Numbered from the stretch's first letter, positions 8,284 to 17,308 are shown. The stretch: 64,000 nucleotides of DNA from Bradyrhizobium daqingense (GCF_021044685.1 NZ_CP088014.1:4264001-4328000); one strand, 5' to 3'. The notes: a model not told the origin generated them from the letters alone. Translations and numbers: made by a program.

Positions 8284-9288
8284 ATGAAGGCATTCGTCGT
8301 CGACAAATATAAGAAGAAAGGGGCTCTGCGCTCGGCAACCATGCCAGAACCGGAGTTGCGGGACGATGATGTCCTGGTTCAGGTTCACGCAACTGCTGTG
8401 AACGTCCTGGACTCCAAGCTCAGGAATGGAGAATTCAAGCTTATCCTGCCGTATCGTCCGCCCTTCATTCTGGGCCACGATGTTGCCGGGACGGTCGTCA
8501 GGCTTGGCCGTAATGTCAGGCGATTCAAGGCAGGCGACGAGGTCTATGCGCGGCCGCGCGATCATCGGATCGGAACATTCGCCGAATTCATTGCCATGAA
8601 CGAAGCCGACGTGGCGCCGAAGCCCTCGAACATCAGCATGGAAGACGCCGCTTCCATCCCGCTGGTGGGGCTGACCGCCTGGCAGGCGCTAGTCGAGGTG
8701 GGCCAGCTGAGGCCCGGCCAGAAGGTCTTCATCCAGGCCGGCTCCGGCGGGGTGGGGAGTTTCGCGATCCAACTCGCCAAGCATCTCGGTGCGGTCGTCG
8801 CGACGACGACGAGCGCGAAGAATGTCGAGCTGGTCAAGAGCCTCGGCGCGGACTTGGTCATCGACTACAAGACCCAGGATTTCGAGAAAGTCTTGTCGGG
8901 CTACGATCTGGTCCTGCACAGCCAGGACGCCAAGACGCTTGAAAAATCTCTGCGCGTGCTCAAGCCGGGCGGCCTGCTTATCTCAATCTCCGGGCCGCCC
9001 GACCCCGAATTCGCGAGGGAGCAGGGGATGAACATCTTCCTGAAACTGGTGCTGCGTTTGCTGAGCCATGGTATGCGGAAGAAAGCCAGAAAACTTGGTG
9101 TGCGCTTCTCATTCCTGTTCATGCGAGCGCAGGGACAGCAGCTACGCGAAATCACGTCCCTGATCGAATCCGGCGTGATCCGTCCGGTCGTGGACAAGGT
9201 TTTCCCGTTCGAAAAAACCGGCGACGCGCTCGCCTATGTCGAGACCGGGCGCGCAAAGGGCAAGGTCGTGATCGCGGTGAAACAATAG
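8284..9288 (+). CDS. Zinc-free MDR NAD(P)H-dependent reductase (quinone oxidoreductase-like)
   Basis: 334 residues. The N-terminal GroES-like domain contains ILGHDVAGTVVRLGRNVRRFKAGDEVYA, and the nucleotide-binding motif AGSGGVGSFAIQLAKHLGA follows at about 157-175. The Cys/His ligands of zinc alcohol dehydrogenases are absent, placing it with quinone/enone reductases. It likely reduces an activated C=C or quinone with NADPH. A GGAG site lies 8-11 bases before the ATG. It follows the alpha/beta hydrolase and precedes the second SDR-like gene by 68 bases, all in the same direction. Confidence 0.88.
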   Translation: MKAFVVDKYKKKGALRSATMPEPELRDDDVLVQVHATAVNVLDSKLRNGEFKLILPYRPPFILGHDVAGTVVRLGRNVRRFKAGDEVYARPRDHRIGTFAEFIAMNEADVAPKPSNISMEDAASIPLVGLTAWQALVEVGQLRPGQKVFIQAGSGGVGSFAIQLAKHLGAVVATTTSAKNVELVKSLGADLVIDYKTQDFEKVLSGYDLVLHSQDAKTLEKSLRVLKPGGLLISISGPPDPEFAREQGMNIFLKLVLRLLSHGMRKKARKLGVRFSFLFMRAQGQQLREITSLIESGVIRPVVDKVFPFEKTGDALAYVETGRAKGKVVIAVKQ

Positions 9289-9356
9289 TTCCGTAACGAT
9301 GCCGCCTGCATTGCGACGCCATACGCCGGCCGGCACCAAGTGCATGAGGAAACGAC

Positions 9357-10136
9357 ATGACTGAATCCAACCGCGATACACAGCCTTTCCTGCAGGACAT
9401 CGCACTTATTGTCGGCGGTGGCCCGGGCATCAGTTCGAGTTGCGCCAGGCTGTTCGCGGAAAACGGGATGCGTGTCGCCGTCGCAGCCAGGAATCCGGAA
9501 AAAGCCGTCCTTGAGACTCTCGAAAAGGTGCACGGCGTACGTCGCTACGCCTGCGATGCAAGCGAACCGGAGGCCGTGGCACAGCTGTTCGCGAATGTCG
9601 CTCGAGAGATCGGAGCACCGAGGCTTGTCGTGCATAACATCGATGGCCGCGTTCCCGGCATTTTCCGCAAGGGCATTCTCGAAGCCGACCCGATAATGGC
9701 GCTCGAAACAATCCGAAACTCGGCATTCAGCGCGTTTCTGGTAGGTCAACAGGCAGCTCGGCTCATGCTCGGAAACGAACCCGACGTCAATGGTACGAGA
9801 GGAACGATAATCTTTACGAACGCCAGCGCGGCGCTCAAGGGTTTTCCATCGAGTGGTGCATTTGCGATGGCGTGCCATGCCAAATCCGGACTCGCGCAAA
9901 GCATGGCGAGAGAATTGATGCCGCAGGGAATCCATGTGGCGAATGTGCCGATCGATGCCGCGATCGGTTGGACTCAGGAAGACGGGACCCGCGCGCACCG
10001 TCTGGCGGGGACGACCGTGGAAGACAACATGGCCGACCCTGTCCATATTGCGGAAACCTATCTGCAGCTGCACCGCCAGCATCGGTCGACCTGGGCTTTT
10101 GAAATCGTGCTGCGGCCGTGGGTCGAGAAATGGTAA
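9357..10136 (+). CDS. SDR-family protein lacking catalytic Tyr
   Basis: 259 residues. The N-terminal cofactor loop is IVGGGPGISSSCARLF, related to TGxxxGxG. In the catalytic stretch GAFAMACHAKSG the residue four before the Lys is Ala where SDRs have Tyr. It shares the C-terminal signature WAFEIVLRPWVEKW with the paralogue at 5008. Both are probably paralogues kept in one regulon. The start at 9357 has GAGGAAAC upstream. An NAD(P)H-binding role is likely, but normal SDR proton relay is not supported by the sequence. Confidence 0.8.
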   Translation: MTESNRDTQPFLQDIALIVGGGPGISSSCARLFAENGMRVAVAARNPEKAVLETLEKVHGVRRYACDASEPEAVAQLFANVAREIGAPRLVVHNIDGRVPGIFRKGILEADPIMALETIRNSAFSAFLVGQQAARLMLGNEPDVNGTRGTIIFTNASAALKGFPSSGAFAMACHAKSGLAQSMARELMPQGIHVANVPIDAAIGWTQEDGTRAHRLAGTTVEDNMADPVHIAETYLQLHRQHRSTWAFEIVLRPWVEKW

Positions 10137-10250
10137 TTACGCTCAGCTGATCCCTCCGAACAAGTGCGCGGAGATCGCCAATTCTAAATTGGAATTCGAT
10201 TTCTGCACCAAGAATTCCGCTTTTCTCTGGCACATTGACGTCTGCTCGTC

Positions 10251-10279
10251 TTGACAGTTCTATTTTAGAACGGTTTACT
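10251..10279 (+). promoter_or_regulatory. Sigma70-type promoter with operator palindrome in the spacer
   Basis: TTGACA (10251-10256) and TTTACT (10274-10279) are 17 bases apart, close to ideal -35/-10 boxes. The spacer opens with a perfect inverted repeat, GTTCTA (10257-10262), TTT, TAGAAC (10266-10271). It precedes the acyl-CoA ligase start at 10368. A repressor bound here would block RNA polymerase. The regulator is unknown; the TetR protein at 2031 has a different-looking palindrome. Confidence 0.65.
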
Positions 10280-10367
10280 CCGCGGGCCGATATGAATGAA
10301 GGGTGCGGACCTCCCGGTTGAAGGAGGCCGCGCACGCTGCCGAAAACAAGGCGCGAGGGAGGATGGC

Positions 10368-11963
10368 ATGAGGAGCGTGGACGAGCTTACCGCAGCCGAA
10401 CTGCTGGACAGCCTGCCGTCCAGAGTGCACGAGGTTTACGCGCCGTTCGTGCGGGATATTCCGGATCATCCGGCCTTCGTGGAAGGCGGGCGTTCCTGGA
10501 GCTACCGGCAGTTCTCGGATGCTGTCGACGCTGCTGCAAAGAATCTCGCCGGGTTGGGCATCAGGCCCGGTGATCGCGTGATGATTGCCAGTGAGAACAG
10601 CGTGGCCCTCGGCGTGATGCTCTTCGCAGCGAGCAAGCTCGATGCCTGGGGTATTCCGGTCAATCCCCGCCTTTCGCCCCGAGAGATCGACCTGATTGGG
10701 ACGCACAGCGGCGCCAGACGCGTTCTGTTCAACTCGGCTCTGTCGAAGGAAGCGGCCGATCATGCCACCCGCGTCGGAGCGAAAATCGGCGCCGTCGGAC
10801 CATTTGGTGGAATCGGTGTCGGTCCTCTCAATGCGGATGCCGAAGCAGAGCCCGTCGAGAAGGATGGCGCCCGCCAGGTCGCAGGCCTTTTATACACCTC
10901 GGGCACGACCGGTGCGCCGAAGGGCGTCATGCTGAGCCACCGCAATCTGCTCTTCACCGCAAGGACGTCGGGAATCCTTCGACGAAGCAGTCCAGGCGAC
11001 CGCATTTACGGCGTGCTGCCGATGTCGCACATCGTCGGGTATGCGATCCTACTGATTTCGACGCTGATGCACGGCGGCACGTTGCACGTCGTGGCCAAGG
11101 CCGATCCCGCTGCGCTGGCTCATGCCATCGCCGAGCAAGGGATTACGAGCCTATTCGGCGTGCCTGCCACATATCAGCGGCTGCTTGAGCACAAGGCGGT
11201 CAAGGGCATCCAACGGCTCGAACGGGGCAGCCTGCGGATCATGGCGGTGGCTGGCGCTCCGCTAGACCTCGATCTCAAGAAGCGGATCGAGGACGAGTTT
11301 GGAATCCCGCTGCTGAACAATTACGGCATAACGGAATGCTCACCAGGCCTCACGGGGGTCCGTTCGGAACAGCCTGTCTCGGACGAGTCGGTCGGCCCGT
11401 TTCTTCCCGGCATCGAGCACCGGATCGTGGACGGACAAGGAAAAAAGGTGGCGACCGGTGAGGTGGGCGAATTGCACGTTCGAGGTCCGAACATCATGCT
11501 CGGCTACTATCGTGCGCCCGACCTGACGGCGGCGGCGATCGATGAGCAGGGATGGTTCAACACGGGGGATCTCGCGCGGGTGAACGGCAAGGGGCATCTC
11601 TATATCGCCGGCCGCACCAAGGAGCTCATCATCCGCTCCGGCTTCAACGTTTATCCCGCCGAGGTGGAGGCGGTCCTGAACGCGCACGACCAGGTCGTTC
11701 AGTCGGCCGTCGTCGGACGAAAGGTCGAGGGCAACGAGGAGGTCGTCGCGTTCGTTCAGCTTCTCCCCGGTGCGAGCATCAGCGCGGAAGACCTCAAGGC
11801 GTACACGGCCCAATTGCTCACGTCCTACAAGCGTCCGACCGAATTGATTGTGCTTGACGCTCTGCCCTCGGCCTCCACCGGCAAGATACTGAAACACAAG
11901 CTGCGGGAGATGGCGAACGAACAGGCCGCCCCGAAGGCGTCGCGTGCGGCAGCCGCTGGCTGA
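10368..11963 (+). CDS. AMP-forming acyl-CoA ligase
   Basis: 531 residues from the ATG at 10368, preceded by GAGGGAGG. The earlier in-frame ATG lacks such a site. ANL-superfamily motifs are complete: P-loop YTSGTTGAPKGVMLSH at 176-191, NNYGITEC, the hinge region GRTKELIIRSGFNVYP, and catalytic Lys506 in PSASTGKILK. It activates a carboxylic acid to its CoA thioester with ATP, the entry step for the pathway implied by the thiolase and crotonase. The carboxylate could be aromatic, alicyclic or medium-chain. It follows the regulated promoter at 10251-10279 and leads a likely operon with the binding protein and OYE. Confidence 0.92.
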   Translation: MRSVDELTAAELLDSLPSRVHEVYAPFVRDIPDHPAFVEGGRSWSYRQFSDAVDAAAKNLAGLGIRPGDRVMIASENSVALGVMLFAASKLDAWGIPVNPRLSPREIDLIGTHSGARRVLFNSALSKEAADHATRVGAKIGAVGPFGGIGVGPLNADAEAEPVEKDGARQVAGLLYTSGTTGAPKGVMLSHRNLLFTARTSGILRRSSPGDRIYGVLPMSHIVGYAILLISTLMHGGTLHVVAKADPAALAHAIAEQGITSLFGVPATYQRLLEHKAVKGIQRLERGSLRIMAVAGAPLDLDLKKRIEDEFGIPLLNNYGITECSPGLTGVRSEQPVSDESVGPFLPGIEHRIVDGQGKKVATGEVGELHVRGPNIMLGYYRAPDLTAAAIDEQGWFNTGDLARVNGKGHLYIAGRTKELIIRSGFNVYPAEVEAVLNAHDQVVQSAVVGRKVEGNEEVVAFVQLLPGASISAEDLKAYTAQLLTSYKRPTELIVLDALPSASTGKILKHKLREMANEQAAPKASRAAAAG

Positions 11964-12046
11964 CGGGCATCAGGATGATTTGCACGGCAATATGCCTGTT
12001 TAAGAAAGAACGTTAGCGACGGACTTGTCGCCGAAGGGAGATGACA

Positions 12047-13240
12047 ATGTTGAGAAGCGCCATGATTGCAGCCGCGCTCGCGGCATCCATAGCCGGCGCG
12101 CATGCGCAGACGCCGGGCGTCACCGAATCCGAGATAAAGATAGGAGCGACGTTCCCTTTCAGCGGCCCCGCTTCGCCGCTCAGCAATACCGGAAAGGGCA
12201 TGATCGCCTACGTCAATTCGATCAATGAACGTGGCGGCATCAATGGGCGGAAGATAAACCTCGTCACCTACGACGATGCCTACAGTCCCCCCAAGACGGT
12301 GGAGCAGACCAGGAAACTCGTGGAAAGTGACGAGGTGGCGTTCCTGTTCGGCCCGCTGGGTACGCCCGGCATCAGCGCCACCATCAAGTACGTCAACGCG
12401 AAGAAAGTCCCGCATCTGTTTGTCGTGAGCGGAGTCACAAAATTCACGAACTTCGCTGAGTTCCCCATGACCACGACGGGATTGCCGAGCTATGACACCG
12501 AGGGACGAATCTACGCGAAATACATCACCCAGACCCGGCCGGACGCGAAGATTGCCATCCTGTATCAGAACGACGATCTGGGTAAGGACTTCGTTAATGC
12601 ATTCAAGGGCTATTTGAAGGACGATTTCGACAAGAAAGTCGTCGCGTCGTCCTACGAAGTGACCGAGCCGACCATTGATTCCCACGTCGTGTCGCTGAAA
12701 TCGTCCGGCGCGTCGGCGTTTTTGGTGGCCGGCACGCCCAAATTCGCAGCGCAGGCCATCAAGAAGGCCGATGAGATCGCTTGGAAGCCGCTGTTCCTGA
12801 TCAACTTCGTTTCGAGCTCGGTGTCTTCGACCATCGTCCCCGCAGGACCGGAAAAGGCCGTAGGCATCGTCGCCGCGACAATCACGAAGGATCCGAATGA
12901 CAAGAAGTGGGCCGATGATCCCGGCATTAAATGGTACCGCGACTTCTTTGCCAAATACCTGCCAGGCGCCGATATCGGCGATAACAATTATCTGTTCGGG
13001 ACCCAGCAGGGACAGCTCCTGGAGCAGGTACTCAAGCAATGTGGCAACGATCTCTCGCGGGAGAATATCGTCAGGCAATCGCGGAGCATACGCGGGCTGT
13101 CGCTTCCCACTGTCATACCCGGTGTCGTCATCAACACGAGCCCCGAAAGCAGCATGGCGTATACGCAGCTGCAGTTGCAGCGCTGGAATGGGACCACGTG
13201 GGAGCAATTTGGTAGCGTACTCAGCGCCGACGGAAAGTGA
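12047..13240 (+). CDS. Periplasmic ABC substrate-binding protein, LivK/branched-chain type (orphan)
   Basis: 397 residues. The ATG at 12047 is preferred to 12041 because AAGGGAG abuts the latter and has proper spacing to the former. It has a cleavable Sec signal with a predicted cut after AGAHA. The mature protein opens with SEIKIGATFPFSGPAS and contains NERGGINGRKINLVTYDD, typical of the Leu/Ile/Val-binding family that also binds aromatic acids. No LivHMGF permease or ATPase genes are adjacent, so it must borrow a transporter or act in sensing. Its position between the acyl-CoA ligase and the OYE suggests it captures the pathway substrate. Confidence 0.88.
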   Translation: MLRSAMIAAALAASIAGAHAQTPGVTESEIKIGATFPFSGPASPLSNTGKGMIAYVNSINERGGINGRKINLVTYDDAYSPPKTVEQTRKLVESDEVAFLFGPLGTPGISATIKYVNAKKVPHLFVVSGVTKFTNFAEFPMTTTGLPSYDTEGRIYAKYITQTRPDAKIAILYQNDDLGKDFVNAFKGYLKDDFDKKVVASSYEVTEPTIDSHVVSLKSSGASAFLVAGTPKFAAQAIKKADEIAWKPLFLINFVSSSVSSTIVPAGPEKAVGIVAATITKDPNDKKWADDPGIKWYRDFFAKYLPGADIGDNNYLFGTQQGQLLEQVLKQCGNDLSRENIVRQSRSIRGLSLPTVIPGVVINTSPESSMAYTQLQLQRWNGTTWEQFGSVLSADGK

Positions 13241-13309
13241 TTGCACCTTCTGAAATGCAGCGCGGGTGATTTGAGCCCGTAACACGACCAACTTACTCAT
13301 GGAGCACGG

Positions 13310-14410
13310 ATGTCCAGCGACGTTCTTTTCCGACCTTTCAAGCTGAAAGGGCTGACCATGCCGAACCGGGTCGTGATGGCGCCGATGACGCGCTCATTCT
13401 CTCCGGGCGGAATCCCGACCGAAGACGTCGCGCGGTATTACCGCCGGCGTGCCGAAGGAGCGGTCGGATTCATCATATCGGAGGGTACGGGCGTGGATCG
13501 TCCGGCATCCCTGAACGATCCGAACGTTCCCCGTTTTCACGGAGAGAAGGAGTTGGCGGGGTGGCGGCGTGTGGTCGACGAGGTGCATGCCGCGGGTGGG
13601 CTGATGGCACCGCAGCTATGGCATGTCGGAGCCGTTCGCACCCGCGCCAAGGATTGGGCTCCTTCGGGTCCCTACGACAGTCCGTCCGGCCTGTCGCGAC
13701 CGGAGAAGAAATTTGGCGAGCCGATGTGCGAAGCGGACATCGCCGACGCCATTCGCGCCTTCGCCGATGCAGCGCTTGCCGCGAAGCGCCTGGGATTCGA
13801 CGCCGTCGAATTGCATGGCGCGCACGGCTATCTGATCGATCAATTCTTCTGGGCGGGCACCAATCGCCGCGAGGATGCTTATGGTGGCAAGGACCTGCCG
13901 GGTCGGGCGCGGTTTGCCGCTGATATCATCCACGCGGTTCGCAAATCGGTCGGACCGGACTTTCCGATACTGCTCCGCATCAGCCAGTGGAAGCAGCAGG
14001 ACTATGAAGTGAAGCTGGCCGAGACGCCTCGCGCGTTGGAAGCCTGGCTCAAACCGCTGGTCGACGCCGGAGTAGATGTTCTGCATTGCTCGCAACGGCG
14101 CTTCTGGAAGCCGGAGTTCGATGGTTCCGACTTGAACTTCGCCGGATGGGCCAAAAAGGTGACGGGAGTGCCGACAATCTCGGTCGGGTCGGTCGGCCTG
14201 ACCGGCGAGTTCATCGCCGCATATGGCGGGGAGAGCTCCCGTCCCGCGTCCCTCGACGAACTGATCCGCCGCCTCGATCGCGAGGAGTTCGATCTTGTCG
14301 CGGTCGGGCGGGCGCTGCTTCAGGATCCGCAATGGCTCCTGAAGATACGCGACGGTCGGACGGACGAATTGATGGCCTTCGAACGGACTGCGTTCGCTGC
14401 GCTGAGCTAA
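13310..14410 (+). CDS. NADH:flavin oxidoreductase, Old Yellow Enzyme family
   Basis: 366 residues, a single-domain OYE TIM barrel. FMN-binding start NRVVMAPMTRSF. Substrate-binding His169 and His172 and proton donor Tyr174 are in ELHGAHGYLIDQFFW, and NRREDAYGG follows. It has no C-terminal Fe-S/FAD domains, unlike 2,4-dienoyl-CoA reductase FadH. It likely reduces an alpha,beta-unsaturated carbonyl or enoate with NAD(P)H in the cytoplasm. GGAG lies upstream of the ATG. It follows the LivK-type gene by 69 bases and probably ends this transcription unit. Confidence 0.92.
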   Translation: MSSDVLFRPFKLKGLTMPNRVVMAPMTRSFSPGGIPTEDVARYYRRRAEGAVGFIISEGTGVDRPASLNDPNVPRFHGEKELAGWRRVVDEVHAAGGLMAPQLWHVGAVRTRAKDWAPSGPYDSPSGLSRPEKKFGEPMCEADIADAIRAFADAALAAKRLGFDAVELHGAHGYLIDQFFWAGTNRREDAYGGKDLPGRARFAADIIHAVRKSVGPDFPILLRISQWKQQDYEVKLAETPRALEAWLKPLVDAGVDVLHCSQRRFWKPEFDGSDLNFAGWAKKVTGVPTISVGSVGLTGEFIAAYGGESSRPASLDELIRRLDREEFDLVAVGRALLQDPQWLLKIRDGRTDELMAFERTAFAALS

Positions 14411-14596
14411 AAGCTGAGCGATGAAGGTTTGCGAGGCCGGTGCGTCGCCACTGAATAAAGGTTATCCAAATATTTGGTGGCCGGTATTTCGGCGATCTGC
14501 CCAAGCTGGCAGCCAAAGAAGATCGGCGCACGCCGGTCGACGGGAGGGGCATGCGCGTCATTGCGCACTCGCCTGGAAGCAATTTGGAGACGAACA

Positions 14597-14839
14597 ATGA
14601 GCGACGCCAAGACCCAGGTCGGCCAGATCCGCACCGAGGTGCACGGACATGTGTTCAAGATCATCATCGACAACGTGGCGAAGAAGAACTCCTTCAGCCC
14701 GCAGATGATGGCGCAGATGTCGGATGCGATGACGCTTCTTGATCGCACCGACGACTATTGGGTCGGGGTTCTCTGCGCTGAGGGTCCGGATTTCACGGCC
14801 GGGCTGGATATGCCGAAATTCTTCGCGTCGGACTTCTGA
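14597..14839 (+). pseudogene. Truncated crotonase (N-terminal fragment)
   Basis: The ATG at 14597 has GGAG upstream and begins an 80-residue ORF matching the first third of an enoyl-CoA hydratase/isomerase, through GPDFTAGLDMPKFF. It then ends after ASDF. The second half-site and C-terminal helices are absent, and no continuation was found in other frames of the next 300 bases. It is a 3'-truncated remnant and cannot make an active crotonase alone. Family members of full length are usually about 250-270 residues. Confidence 0.75.
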
Positions 14840-15163
14840 TGATCGTCTATGTGGCTGTCGGCGGCATGCAGGCAACCACCTGGATTCAGATCACCGGGAG
14901 ATCAAGAAAAGTCCCATCAAGACCAGTGTAAGCAGACGTTCAAAGGTGGACGCAGCGACAAGCCGCGAAATACGAATGTCCGAGAGAAGAGCATATTTGG
15001 CGTGGCGGCGGGCAATGGCAGCCGGCCGCAAAACAGCGCCAAAAACCTCACCGAGCGCTCTATTCCACCTAGAAGCGAGAGGAGTTATAGCATCTCGGTT
15101 GAGGGTGCTTTGGTGCGCTATGGGGAAGTTTGTAGCGTGATACAGTCTCACCGCTTGTCGAAA
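14840..15163. other. Gene-free gap with a short repeat remnant
   Basis: 324 bases between the truncated crotonase and the Lrp gene without a supportable gene. At 14892-14913 it carries a 22-base stretch that matches 54896-54917 at 21 of 22 positions. The rest shows no clear signal. Confidence 0.5.
14892..14913 (+). repeat. Short dispersed repeat, copy 1
   Basis: Starts CACCGGGAGATCAAGAA and matches 54896-54917 with one mismatch. Weaker similarity, mostly transitions, continues about 40 bases downstream. Read in one frame both copies give HREIK(K/N)S. Both copies are in gene-poor debris. The identity of the parent element is unknown. Confidence 0.55.
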
Positions 15164-15673
15164 TTACTCCACAGTCACGGCCGGCACCGGCAAAGCCGTG
15201 ATCGACTTGATCTTCTCCATCGCGAAACGCGAGGTGACGTTCTTGAGCGGAACGGCATGAATCAGCTTCTTGTAGAACACGTCGTAGCTCGGCATGTCCG
15301 GAATGACGACGCGCAGCATGTAGTCGACGTCGCCGGCCATGCGGTAGAATTCCATCACCTCGGGCATGGCGCTGACCGCCGCGGCGAAGCGTTTCAGCCA
15401 GGCGTCGGAATGATCGGAGCTTTCCACCGAGACGAACACCGAAAGGCCGAGGCCGATCTTGTTCTGGTCGACCAACGCAACGCGCTTCGTGATCACGCCG
15501 TCGGCTTCCAGGCGCTGGATGCGCTTCCAGCAGGGCGTGGAGGACAGGCCGACCCGGTCGCCGATTTCGGCCACCGAGAGTGAGGCGTCCTCCTGAAGCA
15601 CCGTCAGGATCTTGCGGTCGATGGCGTCGAGGCGGCGGCCAGTCTCGGCGAGCTGCAGCGCAGCGTCGGACAT
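15164..15673 (-). CDS. Lrp/AsnC family transcriptional regulator
   Basis: 169 residues. The N-terminal HTH is at about 15-60 (LDAIDRKILTVLQEDASLSVAEIGDRVGLSSTPCWKRIQRLE), and the RAM/AsnC ligand domain (GLSVFVSVES, MPEVMEFYRMAGDVDYMLRVVIPDMPSYD) follows. It forms oligomers that sense an amino acid. It is the only regulator between the catabolic block and the sulfur island. Its 3' neighbour is debris and its 5' side faces a 419-base gap, so targets cannot be assigned. Sulfur amino acids are plausible effectors but that is inference. Confidence 0.93.
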   Translation of the reverse strand: MSDAALQLAETGRRLDAIDRKILTVLQEDASLSVAEIGDRVGLSSTPCWKRIQRLEADGVITKRVALVDQNKIGLGLSVFVSVESSDHSDAWLKRFAAAVSAMPEVMEFYRMAGDVDYMLRVVIPDMPSYDVFYKKLIHAVPLKNVTSRFAMEKIKSITALPVPAVTVE

Positions 15674-16092
15674 TGTCTGATTACCTTTGTGTCAGTGGAA
15701 GCTGGGGGCCGGCGCTTGGGCGGGATTGTCAGCCGTGTGGCCCGAACAGGAAGATTTCGTAAAGATCGTCCTGGCGGCCGCTGCGGTCATCGCTCGGGCC
15801 GCCCGTCTGCGGCCGCAGGGAGCGCCGGAACCATTTACGTGCCTGTTCGAACCTGCTGGCGAAGCTTGAATGCAGCGATACGACGTAGCTCATGTTCACT
15901 CCGGACAACATTGTAGGGCGAGAACACGACAAAGCTAACACGAGCGGTAACATGTTGAACATCGCCAGCCGTTGGCCACGTTCAGTTTGGTTGGATCGTA
16001 CTGAGAGTGTCATCTGTTCGAGCACAAAATTCCACAGTGCCGTTTCGCAAGGAACATTTTTCATGCGGTGTGGGGAGTGCGGAGGCGTCAGA
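15674..16092. other. Intergenic region, no gene seen
   Basis: 419 bases between the Lrp-family start and the end of the small membrane-protein ORF. Open frames here are short and lack ribosome sites or recognisable motifs. It presumably holds the Lrp promoter. Confidence 0.5.
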
Positions 16093-16419
16093 TCATTCGT
16101 TCTCGAGCAGCGCGAGCACGTCGGCGTGCTGCAGACGCGGGGTGGAGCCGGCGTTCAGCGGTCTACGGCAGGAGTCCGGCGCCAGCGGCAGCATGGGCAG
16201 GCCCATGCTGCCGAACGATGCATACAGAAGGCTGCGGTCGGCGCGCTCATGCAGGTGCGATCTCGTCATCAGGCCAAGCACGAACAGGAACGCGATCAGC
16301 AGCACCAGCGGGAGGATCAATGCCTGATGCCAGCCGATGCGATCGGTAACCGCTAGCGCGTCGGCCGCCCGCTCAACGGGAGAACGAAGGCCGGTCCATT
16401 CCAGTGTGAACTCGAACAT
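16093..16419 (-). CDS. Small membrane protein of unknown function
   Basis: 108 residues from the ATG at 16419. I do not recognise the family. One strongly hydrophobic segment, ALILPLVLLIAFLFVLGLM at about 34-52, is followed by a basic loop and a Pro/Leu-rich tail. It lies 36 bases downstream of the MetQ-type gene on the same strand, so it may be the third gene of the 18652-16093 unit. The existence of a clear transmembrane helix and its operon position support it, but coding status is moderate. Confidence 0.42.
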   Translation of the reverse strand: MFEFTLEWTGLRSPVERAADALAVTDRIGWHQALILPLVLLIAFLFVLGLMTRSHLHERADRSLLYASFGSMGLPMLPLAPDSCRRPLNAGSTPRLQHADVLALLENE

Positions 16420-16455
16420 GCTGACGCTCCGTCTCACTGCTGTTCCGCGATCCCC

Positions 16456-17271
16456 TCACTTCATGTAGTCGGGCAGCGTGAACCCGTCATAGAAGCGGTC
16501 GGCCAGGATCGCCGTCTTGAACGTCGGCGATTTGTAGGCGGCGACGATGTCCTGTGCCCATTCGGCATTGGCATTGGCCTTCTTCACGGCGAGCACGTTG
16601 ATGTAGGGCGTGGTCATCTTCTCCAGCGCAAAGGCATTGGTCAGCTTTAGACCGCTGAAGATCGCAAAATTACCCTGGACAGCGGCGAAGTCGACATCGT
16701 CGAGCGCCCGCGGCGCCTGCGCGGCCTCGAGCGGCACGATCTTGATGCCACCCGGATTCTTGATGACATCGAGCTCGGTGACGTCGACCGGCTTGCTGTC
16801 GCGAATCTCGATCAGGCCGAGATCGCGCAGCACCCACAGCGCGCGCTGGAGGTTGACGGGATCGTTCGGCACCGCGACGCTGGAGCCCGGCTTGATTGGC
16901 GTGCCCAGCGGGTGCTTCTTCGAATAGAGGCCCATCGGGGGCGTCGGAACGTGGACGATGCCGACGAGATCGGTCTTCTGGCGCTCGTTATAGGACTCGA
17001 GGAAGACCGTGTGCTGCATCACATTGGCATCGATCTCGGACTTGAACACTGCGTTGTTGGCTTCAAGGCCGGTCGAGAATTCGACATAGCGGATCTTGTA
17101 GCCCTTTTTCTTGAGCTCAGGCTCGACGCCGATCTTGAACTCGTCAATGTACGGACCTGGCACGAAACCGACCCGCAACTCGGGCTTCGAGGGCTGCTGC
17201 GCCAGGGAGTTTCCGGTGGCGAGCGGGGAGAGAGCCAAAAGGCCGGAGAGGAGGAACAATGCGGTCTTCAT
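16456..17271 (-). CDS. MetQ/NlpA-family substrate-binding protein (orphan)
   Basis: 271 residues with an N-terminal Sec signal and no lipobox Cys, unlike most MetQ lipoproteins. LRVGFVPGPYIDEFKIGVEPELKKKGYKI and SEIDANVMQHTVFLESYN are family hallmarks, as is GSSVAVPNDPVNLQRALWVL. Relatives bind methionine or related sulfur compounds for MetNI. No MetN or MetI is in the window. It is co-oriented with and 37 bases downstream of a DszA/NtaA-type monooxygenase, pointing to uptake of that enzyme's organosulfur substrate. Confidence 0.9.
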   Translation of the reverse strand: MKTALFLLSGLLALSPLATGNSLAQQPSKPELRVGFVPGPYIDEFKIGVEPELKKKGYKIRYVEFSTGLEANNAVFKSEIDANVMQHTVFLESYNERQKTDLVGIVHVPTPPMGLYSKKHPLGTPIKPGSSVAVPNDPVNLQRALWVLRDLGLIEIRDSKPVDVTELDVIKNPGGIKIVPLEAAQAPRALDDVDFAAVQGNFAIFSGLKLTNAFALEKMTTPYINVLAVKKANANAEWAQDIVAAYKSPTFKTAILADRFYDGFTLPDYMK

Positions 17272-17308
17272 GTCTTCTTACAGTTTCCAGTTTGGAGGGA
17301 GAGCGGTA

